The notes beneath the pieces are model-generated. The model was not told the DNA's origin. It did no database searches and saw only the letters and a list, made by a program, of their open reading frames with translations. From contig MU832088.1 in the NCBI GenBank assembly GCA_029204225.1, forward strand, positions 1 through 64,000: a stretch of 64,000 nt of DNA, given 5' to 3'. Positions 47,883 through 61,464 of the stretch are shown one piece after another (within the stretch, counting starts at the first letter, position 1; every line of letters starts with the position of its first letter). Both the position numbers and the translations under genes were made by a program. Source of the DNA: Diphasiastrum complanatum. Taxonomy: Eukaryota > Streptophyta > Lycopodiopsida > Lycopodiales > Lycopodiaceae.

Positions 47883-48110
47883 TATCAATTTCAAGTGCGC
47901 CATTTGCACTGATTACCCTCCGTTAACTTACTTGCGCTTGGAACCGATACTGCCTCATCCAGTCTCGCATTCAAGTGCACCTTACATTGCATTTCTTATC
48001 TGCTCTTTGTTCACGTGCTCGGATCCGATACCCTAATTTCTAATATCACTTTCGAGCGCACATTGCCTTGAGGTTCTTGTCTGACCTGCAGTTTGCGCCT
48101 GAGAGCGATA
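47883..48110. repeat. 17-bp inverted-motif array, right arm (6 copies)
   Basis: Forward copies at 47,883 (TATCAATTTCAAGTGCGC), 47,963 (weakest) and 48,044 (TATCACTTTCGAGCGCA). Reverse copies at 47,932, 48,014 and 48,094 (TGCGCCTGAGAGCGATA). Forward-to-forward spacing is 80 and 81 bp, reverse-to-reverse 82 and 80 bp. Reverse/forward pairs have 13-nt loops. The last copy ends 33 bp before the ATG of gene X. Confidence 0.8.
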
Positions 48111-48143
48111 TTTGGAATTTTACTTCTGTAGTTTTTGTTTAAA

Positions 48144-48840
48144 ATGTCTAATTTTGATTCTAGTTTGCTTTCTTTTTTTCATGAATCTGGTATTATTGAT
48201 AATTTGGAGTATTTCAAATCTCTTTTTTCTCCTTTTCTTTTTATTCTTCCCTCTATTGCTGAGGGTCCCGGTGTGGAGGCATTTTTTGAGATATATCTCA
48301 GAATTATGTCTCTGCTCAGTCCTCCGTTATTCAAATCTCAGAATAAGGACATGATTCATTATCAGGACCTGGTGGCACTCGACAAGCATAGCTATAAAGC
48401 TAAGTTTGACAGAATGTTCACCAAGTTACATAAAGATTCCAAGTCTGTAGACGAGTGCCCAATTCACAATAAAAAATGTAGATTTGTTGATTTTTAGTCT
48501 GCATTTGTTTTTTTTTTTTAGTTAAATATTTTTAACTATTCGGAAGCTGTCCCTTCCACTTCTGAAGCTGCTTCTTCCAGTGATACAAAGTCTAAAAAGT
48601 CAAAGATTGTAGCTATAGATTTTTTTTTAATTGATACGAACGTTAATTTAGATGATTGTTCATATTTTGATCCTATTTGAAATAGGAAATCGTTTATAGG
48701 CCCTAGAACACCCACTACCCTTTCTCCTTCTGATAAATCTTTGATCACTTTGCCTACTTATAATATAAATAATAATTCTTTTTTGACAATATCGGATATA
48801 TCGGATCTTTTTTATTTCACTGAATGTTGACAGATCCTTT
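48144..48840 (+). pseudogene. gene X, unknown protein divergent from the H3-protease gene
   Basis: The ATG at 48,144 opens 117 codons to 48,497: MSNFDSSLLSFFHESGIIDN, GPGVEAFFEIYLRIMSLLSP, MIHYQDLVALDKHSYKAKFD, then DECPIHNKKC. The continuation after 48,530 is Ser-rich (VPSTSEAASSSDTKSKKSK) and then reads SYFDPI, PRTPTTLSPSDKS and SDISDLFYF. Introns are likely but not certain. The family is unknown. By position, divergent from the protease gene, it could be the 5' half of gene M, which also lies head to head with the protease gene in copy 2; that is inference. A few breaks are present. Confidence 0.5.
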
Positions 48841-51800
48841 GCTTGGGAAGATATGTTTACTCATTTCTTTGCTTACTTCTTCTTATGTCTGTCAGCAAAG
48901 ACAATGGGCTCTTGCTTAAGTTATTCTTTCTTGTTAAAGCCCAAAATCAGGCAGAAGGGACAGATTAACGTTGTAGTATTTTGTCCTGCCTGTCAGAGGA
49001 CAACTCAGGGTCGTTCCCTCTTGAAAGCACTCACACTCAAACAGAGATGCAAGCCATGAACATTCATTTATAGATCAGCATGCAGCCCAAATGAACATTC
49101 AATAGTTTCTACAGCTACCTACTCTAAAAATGAACTGAATCAGATCCTACACATTACTAAAACTGAGCTACACTTGGATTAATCCACAAAGCTGAAACAA
49201 GAAATTAATCTACAGCATTTTAGAGGTCCAAGAATCAAGAAACCAACCAGTCTTTTGATTCTTGGACATCCCAAGAATGTCAAGAACTAGAATGTCAAGA
49301 ATATGCAGGATCTTCACCACATTTCTAGCCTATTTAGTTTACTTGAATGTCGATTCCTACATTAATCCACAAACAAGAAATGAAAACTAATCCACAACTA
49401 GGAAAGCAAGAAAACTAATCCACTCTAAAGTCCACAACCACACACAATATGAATGGAAGGGCATGATCATAGGGGCATCACTCAAGAAAACCACCATGAT
49501 CAAGGAGCTTAGTGTAGTATCAAACTCATGAAAAATCTTCTTATTAAGCATGGAGTAGATACAATGCAAAAAGCTCCTCTTCACAAAGAGGGAGTCTTTA
49601 TAATAAGCAAGAGAGCTCCTTAGGTGGCATCCTAGTGGAATTTCCACAATTTTCAAATTACAAGTGGAATTATGCTCTCCATTAGAGGTCACCATCAAAA
49701 GGTGAGGGGTCTACTTGCATTTATTACTTTGCCTAGAAATACTAGTTCCTACATGGTCATTCTCTTTCGGGATTCTCCATGAGGCTTACATAGTTCTTGC
49801 TTGTCATTACTAACTAGTATTCCTCAGCTCTCAGTCTTTGTAAGACTCGTCTTTTCAGAGACCTCCTCGGTCTAAGGTGAGAGGTGCTCTTGAGTTGCTC
49901 TGGTCGAGTATCTTGGGGATTCGTCAGAATCAGCCAACATCATCCCACCCCTAATGTGTTGTAGGACCCACTGCAACCTATATTGGACGATGTCGCTTCG
50001 CTTTACATTGGCATTTTCGATTGTCACTTGGAGAAGCGTAGATCCTCGTTCGCTTGCATAAAATCAAGTGTTTATTGTTGCCGATCTTTATCAAAATCGG
50101 TTTCGCAACTTGCCGCAATGTAATCAGAATGTCTTATTGCTGCAAGTGGTTGACATTCTCAAAATTGGAGAACTCCCAGCAGCTTCACAACTCGCATACT
50201 CGAGTGCTTTTCTCGTGTCTATTTCTTTCGTTGCATCTACCATGGATGGTTTCACTATTAATTTGTGGGCAGATTCTAACTTATGGGAGGTCTGTATCCT
50301 CCATTTGCTTCTGGGTGTTTCTGTGGTTCTTCTCTTAGTTGAAGTTCCAGTCTCAAGGGAAACCTTTGTTTTGCGGGTCGTACAAACTTCGATTATCAGT
50401 CTCAAGAGGATGGACTCATCATCAATAAATTGGTGGTAGGAACAGATTTGGGTGGACGGTTTGGTAATGGTAAGGAAACATGATGAAGGCTTGGTGGGAG
50501 GGTGAAGGAACTGATAGTTCTACAGTTGCAGCCTTGGACCCTTACAATGTCGAGCTTTGACCACCGCTTGCTGGGTGAGGAGCTTGTTTTATTTTGTAGG
50601 TTCACGGATGTCTTCAACTTTCTTTCTTTTTTTCTGCAGCACTTTCTTTGATCCATTACTTTTGGATCTCTTTGGGCTTCATAAGAGGGGATTCAACCAT
50701 CATTGCTCCAGAGAGTCTCTTTTGATCAAGATCGATCTGACTTAACTGTTGCTTAAGTTTTTTCCTTTCCTCCTCAGCTTCTTGGATTTTTCTCTTTATT
50801 TCTTCTAGCTTCTTCGCTTGCTTCTTAGATCTTTTTTGGCTGATCAACCAATGTAGGTGGTAGTTGGTCTCCGCAAGACACTTGCAATGATCTTTTAGTC
50901 GCTTCAGTAAAACTTATCAAAAAACTGGGAATTTCTCAAAAGAACAGTGAATTGATGATAAACAAACAGATGGACGGTAGAGGTGGAGGTGGTGACATCG
51001 GTAGATGGTGTGGACGATAGGTATGAGAATGGGCGCAGAAGTACGGCAAGAGGCCGGTTGAAGAAGGAGACTGATTTTTCCAATGCTTGTGTTTTTCTTT
51101 TCTGAAGGATCTTCGTCATGACTGTGATACTTCTTCTGATTGAGTCACTTTGGATTACCCATCTGCTTGCTTAGCCTTGTCTTTATCCTCTTTGATTCGT
51201 GACATTGGCTGTCGATCTTGTTGATGGTGTTGTTGGCAATGTGGCTGCTCTAGTGGATCCAAGCAGATCCACTCTCTCTCCCCCCCACCCCCCAAAATCT
51301 GTTGGTGGGGATGTTGTTGCTAGTAACTATTCATGCTCAAGATTGGATCGTCATGTGGAAGACGTAGTTGAAACATGTTTAACTTGTGACTGGACTAAAG
51401 ATTGAACAAATTTTAACTAAATTTGTTTCGATCTTGTTGTAGTTGACTCAAAAATGAAAATAATTATGTTATGTAGGAATCAACTTGAAAGTGAAAAAGA
51501 TTTCTCAAATTTTCAATATGCTCAAAGATCGAAAACTCTTTGCAAGGTGATCTGAAGATGGACAGATGAATGAAAATGTGTTCTTGAGATGCTCTATGGA
51601 AGACTCTCGTGCGATAGCTATTTCTCATGCAAAAATCAATCACACACTAGGAATGAAGAGGAACAAGGAAATAAACAAACTGTATAGAGAGTGAGGATTG
51701 TATAGCACTTGTCAAACAAAACTTGCATTCATCAACATGGATAATTTTCCTTGACAATTGCAATATTTCATTTGTTTTGTAGAGTAATGATACTTACTCT

Positions 51801-51969
51801 GACTTGCCCTTGTCAAAAACAAGACAAGAATAGTGACATGGAATCTACCATCGTTGGTGGTAGATGTTGTAAGATATAGCTTGAGATGCAGTGATGGTTG
51901 AGGTACTATGTCTTGAGGACCTCTCTGAGCAAGAGATTCTAGATTTCCAATTCCTAGATTTATTGTGTA
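48841..51969. other. no confident gene; repeat-like stretch with coding scraps
   Basis: Scraps include a frame at about 48,890-48,975 (KDNGLLLKLFFLVK) that faintly resembles the M gene (RDNGLGHYLRHFLK). A minus-strand coiled-coil frame (50,847-50,656; KKQAKKLEEIKRKIQEAEEE) and plus-strand frames at 50,068-50,439 and 51,199-51,405 also occur. None can be assigned. The region looks like mixed retroelement debris. Confidence 0.35.
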
Positions 51970-54199
<2,230 letters not shown>

Positions 54200-54780
54200 G
54201 GTAATTAGGACTTAAAGAAAATAGCCACAATTTTCATTATTGATTATTTGTATATTTACACAAGTATTCAAAATTGTAGTGTCAATATTGATAGTTCTAG
54301 AATTTTAACAATTGTACTCACAATTTTACAATAACTGATTTTTTTTTTTATATTTGAGTACTTGTTATCTCACAATCAATATTTACAAAATATTGCATGA
54401 TTGTCAAAATAACAAATTCATGACACTGCAATAACTTTTTACAAACGTGGAATATGTTCTATCAAGAATTCATAGTTTTATTGCACAATACTAACAATTT
54501 CAATATCAATGTTCTCAAAAGTACTCATAAATCTCATGATGTAGTATCAACAATTTTATTATGTGCATTCACGATTTCATGACAGCATTCATGAATCCCA
54601 TAATTTACTATTCATGAAAGTACTAGTCATATAATTTGCGATTCACAATTTTATGATTGAAGTCACAAAAACGATCACAAGTTCTACAATAATTTGAGCA
54701 CGCACAATTTCACAATGTATCTTTGCAAACGTGATTATAGATATCCTTTGAAGCAATTGCAATTTAATGATTCAGTATCA
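54200..54780. repeat. diverged AT-rich repeat shared with 36,340-36,780
   Basis: The same ordered words as at 36.3-36.8 kb (TATATTTGAG, ATCTCACAATC, CACAATTTTA), with heavy divergence. Confidence 0.5.
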
Positions 54781-55734
54781 TTAATCAAAACCGAAATGGT
54801 AATCATCCCCAAGGATCAACTTTATTAGATCAAAAAGAGGTTATATTCATACATAGACTGACCGGTCTTGGGGCCACCAACACGTGCTGGGCATTGTGCC
54901 TGGCTCGTGCTAGTAGAGGGAGCTGAGACCTAGCAACTGGATTCCTGGCACTGGTTGAGCTGCCCAAGTTTCTGTCTGCCGGACTCCCCCTATAGTTCTG
55001 CTGTGATTCGGCGCACCCCCTCTGTCCTGAAATATAGTGCTTTCTGGTAAAGCACACTTTTTAGGACTTAGTTTTTATTTTGCTAATTAAGCCTGGCAGA
55101 ATCAGTCTGGCTCTCGGACATGGGTCCCGGGAGCCGTCTTGGCGGCAAAATCAACTTGCTTCCTGACTAGGCCATGACTCGAGCTCCAGAGCTAGCTCAT
55201 GACTTGTGACTACTTAACTGGCTCACCACAGGTCGGAGGCTCAGTCCTTGACGTTCTAACTTGCTCTAGGACCTTAGGGAGCGTCACCCCTTAGAGTCTT
55301 ACAGGGCACGCTGGGTGCACCTGAGTCAACTTTACAACACCTAGGCAACCAGTTTTTCCAAAAAAAAAAAAACTGGTGCGCCCTGACGCGTGCCAGCATT
55401 GCCAGCACCTATCAAGGTGCTGAAGATAAGCGGAGCCTAGCATAACCATATACAATTTTGGAATTTCAACCACATCTCGTAGAATAATGTCAAAAAACAT
55501 AACTCTCTCATGACATTGACTAAGAGCATGTAATGAATTGTGATACATGAGAATCATAGAACATCCTGTATCTAAATTTTAAAAAAGTGCAAATTGAAAA
55601 ACAATTAGTGGATTAGAAAACCCTCCCCTTGGAGAGTTCTAGATAGGGAAATGTAACTCTTCATCTATATTCTCAATTTGAGAACCTTGATGTTGGTAGG
55701 GTCTTAGCTTCTCAAAATCAACAAAGGTTTTCAT
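54781..55734. other. no gene; GC-richer island
   Basis: From 54,850 to 55,440 the base composition is clearly more GC-rich than on either side (for example GGGTCCCGGGAGCCGTCTTG). No frame has a recognisable domain. It may be a piece of an LTR from a GC-richer family. Confidence 0.35.
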
Positions 55735-55801
55735 CAAATATGCTTCTTGGTTTCCAAGGGAAGCTTAGAACTGGAGACCAAAGAAACATGACACAAATAT
55801 G
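55735..55801 (-). mobile_element. mini-SINE (51 bp) with 8-bp direct repeats
   Basis: Direct repeats caaatatg at 55,735-55,742 and 55,794-55,801 flank 51 bp. Read on the minus strand the insert contains GTTTCTTTGGTCTCCAG, a degraded B box, and ends CTTGGAAACCAAGAAGC. 5'-truncated like the copy at 6,980. Confidence 0.75.
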
Positions 55802-56583
55802 ATGTTACATATGGTTTAAATATGATGTTACATATGGGTTAAAGGTTTGTGCAGCTTGAAGGGACAAAAATGTACCCAAATGGGCCCTTCTTTCATAACC
55901 ATGAACCAAAGTCCACATCCACATCCACATCAAGACTCGAGAGGCCCACCTTGTGATATGACAAAACCAAAGCAACTATCATTAATGCATACAGTACCTC
56001 TTAACACTGGCTAATTAAATAAGGCTATAGCTTCTGATGGTTTAGCCATAACCCACATGGCACAAAATCTTACACCTTGAATGGGAGATTGTGATTTGTG
56101 AAACAAGTAAACTTGAGAATGCAAACCTGTAAAATTCAAATCTTGCTGAACAATCGCAACAAGCCTTATTGCAAAAGTGAAACTGTGAAAGAAGTAAAAA
56201 CTTGAGAGCTGAAAGCCTGTGAGATTTCAATCATGTTGAAAAATGGCAACAAGCATTTCTTCAGAGCTGAACTTGTGAAAAAGTAAACTTGAGAGATAAA
56301 ACTCGGTAGAATTCAAATCTTGCTGAAGAATGGCATCAAAACCTATTACTTCAGAGATGAATTTGTGAAAGGAATAAACTTGAAAGATGGAATCCTGTAA
56401 AATTTAGATCTTGCCGAGTAAGGGCAACAGGAGCTTAGTAAGAGTGTAACTCAGAGGCTTTGCATGATCATGAAAAGAAGAGTATGCACTGGAGATCTGC
56501 AGCTTGCGTACTTATTATTGTGCAGATTATTGCAGTTGTACTCGATTAAATTTAAGGCAGCTCTTTGGGCTTTATACTTCGCA
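55802..56583. other. region downstream of the kinase gene
   Basis: Contains four loose repeats (56,100-56,460) built on GTGAAA…GTAAACTTGAGA…CTGTAAAATTCAAATCTTGCTGA…GGCAACA, each about 80-95 bp. No gene seen. Confidence 0.55.
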
Positions 56584-58088
56584 CTAGTAGTGCTCAAAAT
56601 CAGTCGATTTTGCAGTTGGGTCATGGTTTCTTTGAGATGTTGGATCTGTGCCAGTAATAGAGAGCTGCTGCTCCAGATTGAATGGTCTCGGAATCTCTGG
56701 TGGCAAAGTGCAGCGAATGAGAGCCCAGTTTATCTCCCGGAAAAAACCATGCTGCTTGATCTCTGATGCTCCCCTTGCAGATCCCAACCTGATGTGTGGA
56801 TCCTTCACCAACAAGCTCGCGATCAGGCCCTTGGCGGAGTCAGAGACATCTACTCCTGCAGGAAAGCTGAGCGGCTTAGCTAGCACGTTCATCAACGTCA
56901 CCTCGTTTTCACTTCCTTTGAAGGGAGTTTTGCCGAACAAAAGCTCAAACAGGAACACTCCTAGTGTCCACCAGTCCACAGCGCTGCCATGCCCACCTCC
57001 TGAGACGACCTCTGGAGCGAGATACTCGTGTGTGCCCACGAAAGACATGGATCGTGCATTTGTGGGCTCTGCGAATAGCTCAGGTAGCGGAGCTATTCGG
57101 TTGTCCACTTCGCAGCTCTCTCTTTGCTTCTTCTTTTTCCATCTCGTGTGGGGCTTGCTGGTTCCCACTGAAGCACAGTATAGGAGAGGTTCTAACGCGC
57201 ATGGGGCAATGCAGGATGGTAGAATGAACGAGCCGCGGCATCTCCTTGATACTTTAAGTAGCGTAGAGGCTGATTGTATGAGGGTGGGACTTACGTCACA
57301 GATTAGAGACAGATCAAAATCAGAGAGCATAATGTGCCCATCTTCTCGCACGAGTACGTTTTCAGGCTTGAGATCTCTGTACACGACACCCATCATGTGA
57401 AGATACTCCAGTGCCAGAAGTACCTCTGCTGCATAGAACCTGCACTATAGCACCACTCAACCTTAGCTCGAAGATGGCTACGAGTTTTTCTTCCAATTCT
57501 AGCTGTCAAATTTAACTACAGAACTGTAAGTAACTAAAACAACTAAAGGACTGCCAACAAAAAAACTTGACCAATCTACCACCTACGCGTAACCCACCTT
57601 GCAGCCTCCTCATCGAAACGCTTGCCGTATTGTAGTTGCCTAAGATTATATAAATCACCACCAGGACAAAAGTCCATAACCAAGCATGAGAACTGATTGG
57701 TTTCGAAGTGTGCATATAACGTTGGGAGGAACGGGTGATCCAGAGACTCCAAAATCTCCTTCTCTGTTTGTGCTCTGGGTAGCTTGTTTCTTTTTGCCAG
57801 GGATATCTTGTCCATCACTTTCATGGCAAAGTAGGTCTTGCTTCCACGAAGCTCCGACAGAAACACCGTGCCTATGTCTCCAGACCCCAGCCCCAGTAGC
57901 AGCTTGAAATCCCTCAACCCAATCCCACCATCTCTCTGTTTCACCGCACGTATTGCTGCCCATGCTGCATCATTGCCTTTATGCGGCTTGCTGTTACCAA
58001 GTTCATCGCGTACTTTGCCAGAAAGAGAGTGCCTTCTCTCCCTAGCGTCATTGCTACTATCATCACCTGAATCTGTATTGGAAAACAT
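56584..58088 (-). CDS. AGC-VIII protein kinase, D6PK-like, two exons
   Basis: Exon 1 is 58,088-57,598, a 158-bp GT…AG intron follows, and exon 2 is 57,439-56,584; 448 aa in one open frame. A Ser/Thr kinase of the plant-specific AGC-VIII group. Features: Gly loop [10 protein letters not shown] (66-75), Lys90 in [18 protein letters not shown] with Asp186, and DFD (204-206) replacing DFG, which is diagnostic of this group. An activation-segment insertion of about 90 residues with a basic patch (WKKKKQR, 264-270) precedes [16 protein letters not shown] (Ser294/296 likely phospho-sites). The end is [21 protein letters not shown]6PK-type kinases act at the plasma membrane and phosphorylate PIN auxin exporters. 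The C-terminus ends DFEHY, so the usual hydrophobic PIF-like motif is altered or absent. The ATG follows an in-frame upstream stretch without another ATG. Looks functional. Confidence 0.92.
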
Positions 58089-59878
58089 TTTTTGGAGCCA
58101 AAAGAAATTCAAGATGAAGGCTTATCTCTCTTTCCAAAGTAACGAATCAAGCTACAGTTGCATCACGAAAGGCTTCCAGCTGACGACACGAGACACATGC
58201 TGCATGAGCTAGAACGTGCTTTGTTATGGCTGCAATTGACAGCCAGGCTGAAGAACTGTCGAGCGACAAAGTTCTAAAAGTAACGTCATTCACGAAAAAC
58301 CGAGCGGTAGAGATCAGCCATGTGCAACCAAATCCATCATAGCTTCTGTATTTTAGCCTGATGTTGCCTTTTGCTCTCAAATCCAGGAAATAGTAAACCG
58401 TGGAATGCACTCGAAGTGTTGCTCTATGGAAAGTGCCTTGATACAATGGAACCCAATTGCGGCAGAGGCTCAGATCAATCTACGCTGATTCAAACATATG
58501 CATTGTGCCCCACAGTATTCAAAATTACGCAATGTTTGCCTTGCCCGCATAGCTACCAATAACAGCAGCACTCCTGACTCCCGAGCTGAGTCCTCGCTGC
58601 GCTAAACGAAGCTAGAAGGAACAGCACTTCTGACCAGTGAGATGCGTCCTCGCTGCGCTTAATGAACACAAAGCACTGAATCATTGAACCTGCATCCATC
58701 CTACATTTATCCTACGACTGCCAAAAGGAATCCTCAATAGCTGTACTAGCTGCAGCAGCCTACACAACCTACAATTCAAAAACCCAATTTCCAGCCACCT
58801 TCGTAAAAACCCAATTTCCAACTACATACATTCCTTTCAGAGGAGAAAGCGATTTTCAATCCACAGCTTACCATTTTTTCCACCTGCACAACTGATCCAA
58901 GCTTCAGAATCTACATCAAGCCTTTACTAATCCGCCAAGAGCGGAGTATTGTTCAGGTGGGTCAAACTAAGATAAGCACTACCCAGTCCACTGTACTAAG
59001 AGTAGATTTTTGTGGGTTTTGATCCTTGTCTGCCTCACACTCTCTGGAGCATTGTTACCTCCATGCCGTCTCAACACTGGAGTGTAGAAAGAGACAGGCA
59101 GGTGATGGAAGGAGACAGGCATTGTTACCTCCTTGCCTTCTCTACTACTGGAGTGTAGAAAGAGACAGGCAGGTGATAGTGAGAGCTTCCGAGCAGCCAG
59201 GGCAGTGGAAGATGTGACAATCACCATGCAACAATTGCAAAATGGAAAAATAAGAGACAAAATTTGAACTTACTGCTCTTGTTTTATTTGGTGTTGGCAC
59301 ATGGCATTGCACCCAAATAGCAAAGTGCTAGCAAATTAGCAAAGCTCATATAAGTGGCCTATCCTCATCTTACACAAACTTCAAATGGCTCATCCTTACC
59401 TCTAACTTTTTCATGAGTTCACATAACAAAAGTTATTCTATTTTTAACTTTTCATGTCCCTCATCACTATGATTGACTTCACTTACTTTTGAGCTGGACT
59501 TGGACATTGCATGGCCCCACACACATCCCACTCTAGAGAATCCTTCATGTGAAATAGTGACCATGATGAACTACTTATAGCCTTTGGGAATGGTTGGCTG
59601 GATGAGGGTGGGGTCGTTGCAACCTCACCCTCATGCTACCCTCACCCCCACCCCATGCCTCAGGACCATCATGAGGAATATTGAAATTGTAGAATTCTTG
59701 ATTTGAGTAGAGGGAAAAAGTATTCACAAACCCACCACTTATTAAAGGACCACTGAATATGCCCTTTAAAGTCTTGGCCTTAGGTAGAATAAAGACTATT
59801 CACCAACCCATCACTTATTGGAGTGTTATCTATGTAGCATGCCCTTTCGTAGTGCATCATTTTAACATCAGTTTCGAA
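58089..59878. other. upstream region of the kinase gene; tandem duplications
   Basis: No other gene seen. A 70-bp unit (CATTGTTACCTCC…CTGGAGTGTAGAAAGAGACA) is duplicated at about 59,052-59,190. A looser duplication built on GTCCTCGCTGCGCT lies at 58,566-58,680. The kinase promoter should lie just above 58,088, but I could not fix a TATA box. Confidence 0.5.
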
Positions 59879-60000
59879 ATTTTCGTGAAGGAAATGCATC
59901 TTGGTTTCCAAGGGAGCCTTGAACCTAGGACCAAAGAAACTTTGGATGCCAAGCAAACCAACTGAGCCAACCCCTGGATCTCATTTTCGTGAAGGAAATG
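59879..60000 (-). mobile_element. mini-SINE (86 bp, full length) with perfect 18-bp target-site duplication
   Basis: attttcgtgaaggaaatg stands at 59,879-59,896 and again at 59,983-60,000. The 86-bp insert, read on the minus strand, begins GGGGTTGGCTCAGTTGG just inside its end (A box TGGCTCAGTTGG). It continues to B-box GGTTCAAGGCTCC and ends GGAAACCAAGATGC. It is little longer than a tRNA and shows no extra body or poly-A/T tail. It is the most complete of four copies. Confidence 0.92.
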
Positions 60001-61464
60001 GAGGAGCCTCACAAAACAAAATCTTTGAAGCAAAATTTTTCATGGTAAAAGCTTTTTATGTGCCCTTTTATAGTGTCAAAAGGTGCACATAAAAAAATTT
60101 ACCTTTTGTTACACGCATCTTCCGCATGAAAGGTGTATGTAGAAAAAATTTACGACAAAAAAAAAAACAGATTTTACAAAGAGGAAGGGACTCCCTCGGA
60201 GCCTCCCCCCCTTAATTGCCTTTTGAAATGACACAAAGGTATTATGAAATGGTGGGCTTGAATTAACTGGGATCTTGCCCACATAGGCCCATGATCAAAT
60301 TTCTAGACATGACCTTTTCTTTTTTTCTCTCGAAGACATGAACGTTTTGAGCCTTATGCATCTTCTTGGCTTGCCCTTGGCCCTTACTATGCGACATATG
60401 TAGTAAATTATGAAGCAAATAAGTGTCAACCTAACCAATGGTTGAGAGTGTAGGAATGGCCTACCCCTCATCCAACCATGGAAATTTCTCTTTCATCATG
60501 AACATATCATGATGCCACATTTCAAACATGTTTGAACAACTAATGTCCACTTGAGAGTTGACAAAATAACATAGATGCTGAATATGAGAATCTCTTTGTT
60601 TGATTAGATTGTATTTTTGTTTCCTTTCTAAAAATGTCACTAGTTTTTTAGAAAGTTCTTTTATTTGGACATGAGCCATAATTTTTGACTTCTTCAGTTG
60701 AAATGCCATGGACAAGCAATACAAAGTTTAATTTTCTCAATATGGTGAATAGCTGGCCCGCGCCCTTTATAGTCAAAATCATGTCACCAAGCGCTTGGGC
60801 TCATCTTCCAACCAATAATGAATGGCATAGCAACATTTTCTAAAAGTAAAACTAGCATCTTGCTTTAAAGACCAATTTAAAAATTTAGCCAAATGAAGTT
60901 GACTTTCTAATAAGCGACACTCCTAAATAAATCTCATGCTCAACAAAAGTAGTACTTTGTGTAGTCTAGAATTTGCAAAATGACTATATAGTCAATATTG
61001 TAAAATTGTGGGCTAAAGACTATGTAGACATTGAATATACTAGAATGTGAGAACGTCTATGAGAGCTTGGAGAGAGGGCATGTGGCGCTATGGCTCACAT
61101 GGATCTAATCCAAGCATAAAAAGAACTAAGTAATAGAACTTCAACGATCGAGACAAGCAAATCACCTAACCCAACCATATAGCAAATCCACACTCACCTC
61201 AAAGTTGGGAGTTATCCAACAACATCATCCTAGATCTCACTTAAGCAATAGCTATGGTGTCCAAGAGGAATAGCCTTTTGCAAGCTTAATTGCATTTGCC
61301 CCTTCTTATGTTTTTCACCCAATGACCAATTTCCATTTTTTGATTGGCCTACTAGCTTTCATTGATATTACACTCAATGAAAATATCACATTTTTTTTAT
61401 GTCTTCTTTCACTCTATTAGACTATGTCATGGTGAGATAGAGAAGTTTGTAGCCTTCTATAGCT
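60001..61464. other. no gene recognised
   Basis: AT-rich non-coding sequence. One 87-codon minus-strand frame (60,461-60,724) has no recognisable domain. Confidence 0.45.

Larger units (their letters stand above)
47246..48143. promoter_or_regulatory. bidirectional promoter between the H3-protease gene and gene X
   Basis: The two genes start 0.9 kb apart and diverge. A TATATATA at about 47,554-47,562 suits the minus-strand gene and TATAAATA at 47,826-47,833 the plus-strand gene. Five CACGTG boxes lie between them (47,597, 47,620, 47,664, 47,701, 47,716), two as the longer palindrome ACACGTGT. In plants G-boxes bind bHLH and bZIP factors. Downstream of each TATA, within the predicted leaders, sits an array of 17-bp inverted motifs. 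Confidence 0.65.
44990..48840. mobile_element. H3/C48-type element, copy 3 (reversed; H3-protease gene, promoter, gene X)
   Basis: Contains the most complete H3-protease gene (minus strand), its divergent promoter and the start of gene X (plus strand). No T gene or terminal repeat was found. The low-coordinate side stops near an LTR piece (44,597-44,890), and the high side fades into unassigned sequence after 48,840. It is decayed, with several breaks in the protease gene. Confidence 0.65.

Noticed and set aside
58147-58446. Separate minus-strand gene upstream of the kinase (99 codons)
   Set aside because: No recognisable domain, and it lies directly before the kinase exon on the same strand, so leader or promoter sequence is more likely.
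59897-59982. Functional tRNA gene
   Set aside because: A and B boxes are present, but the acceptor stem does not pair, there is no clean anticodon arm, and the unit is flanked by an 18-bp target-site duplication.
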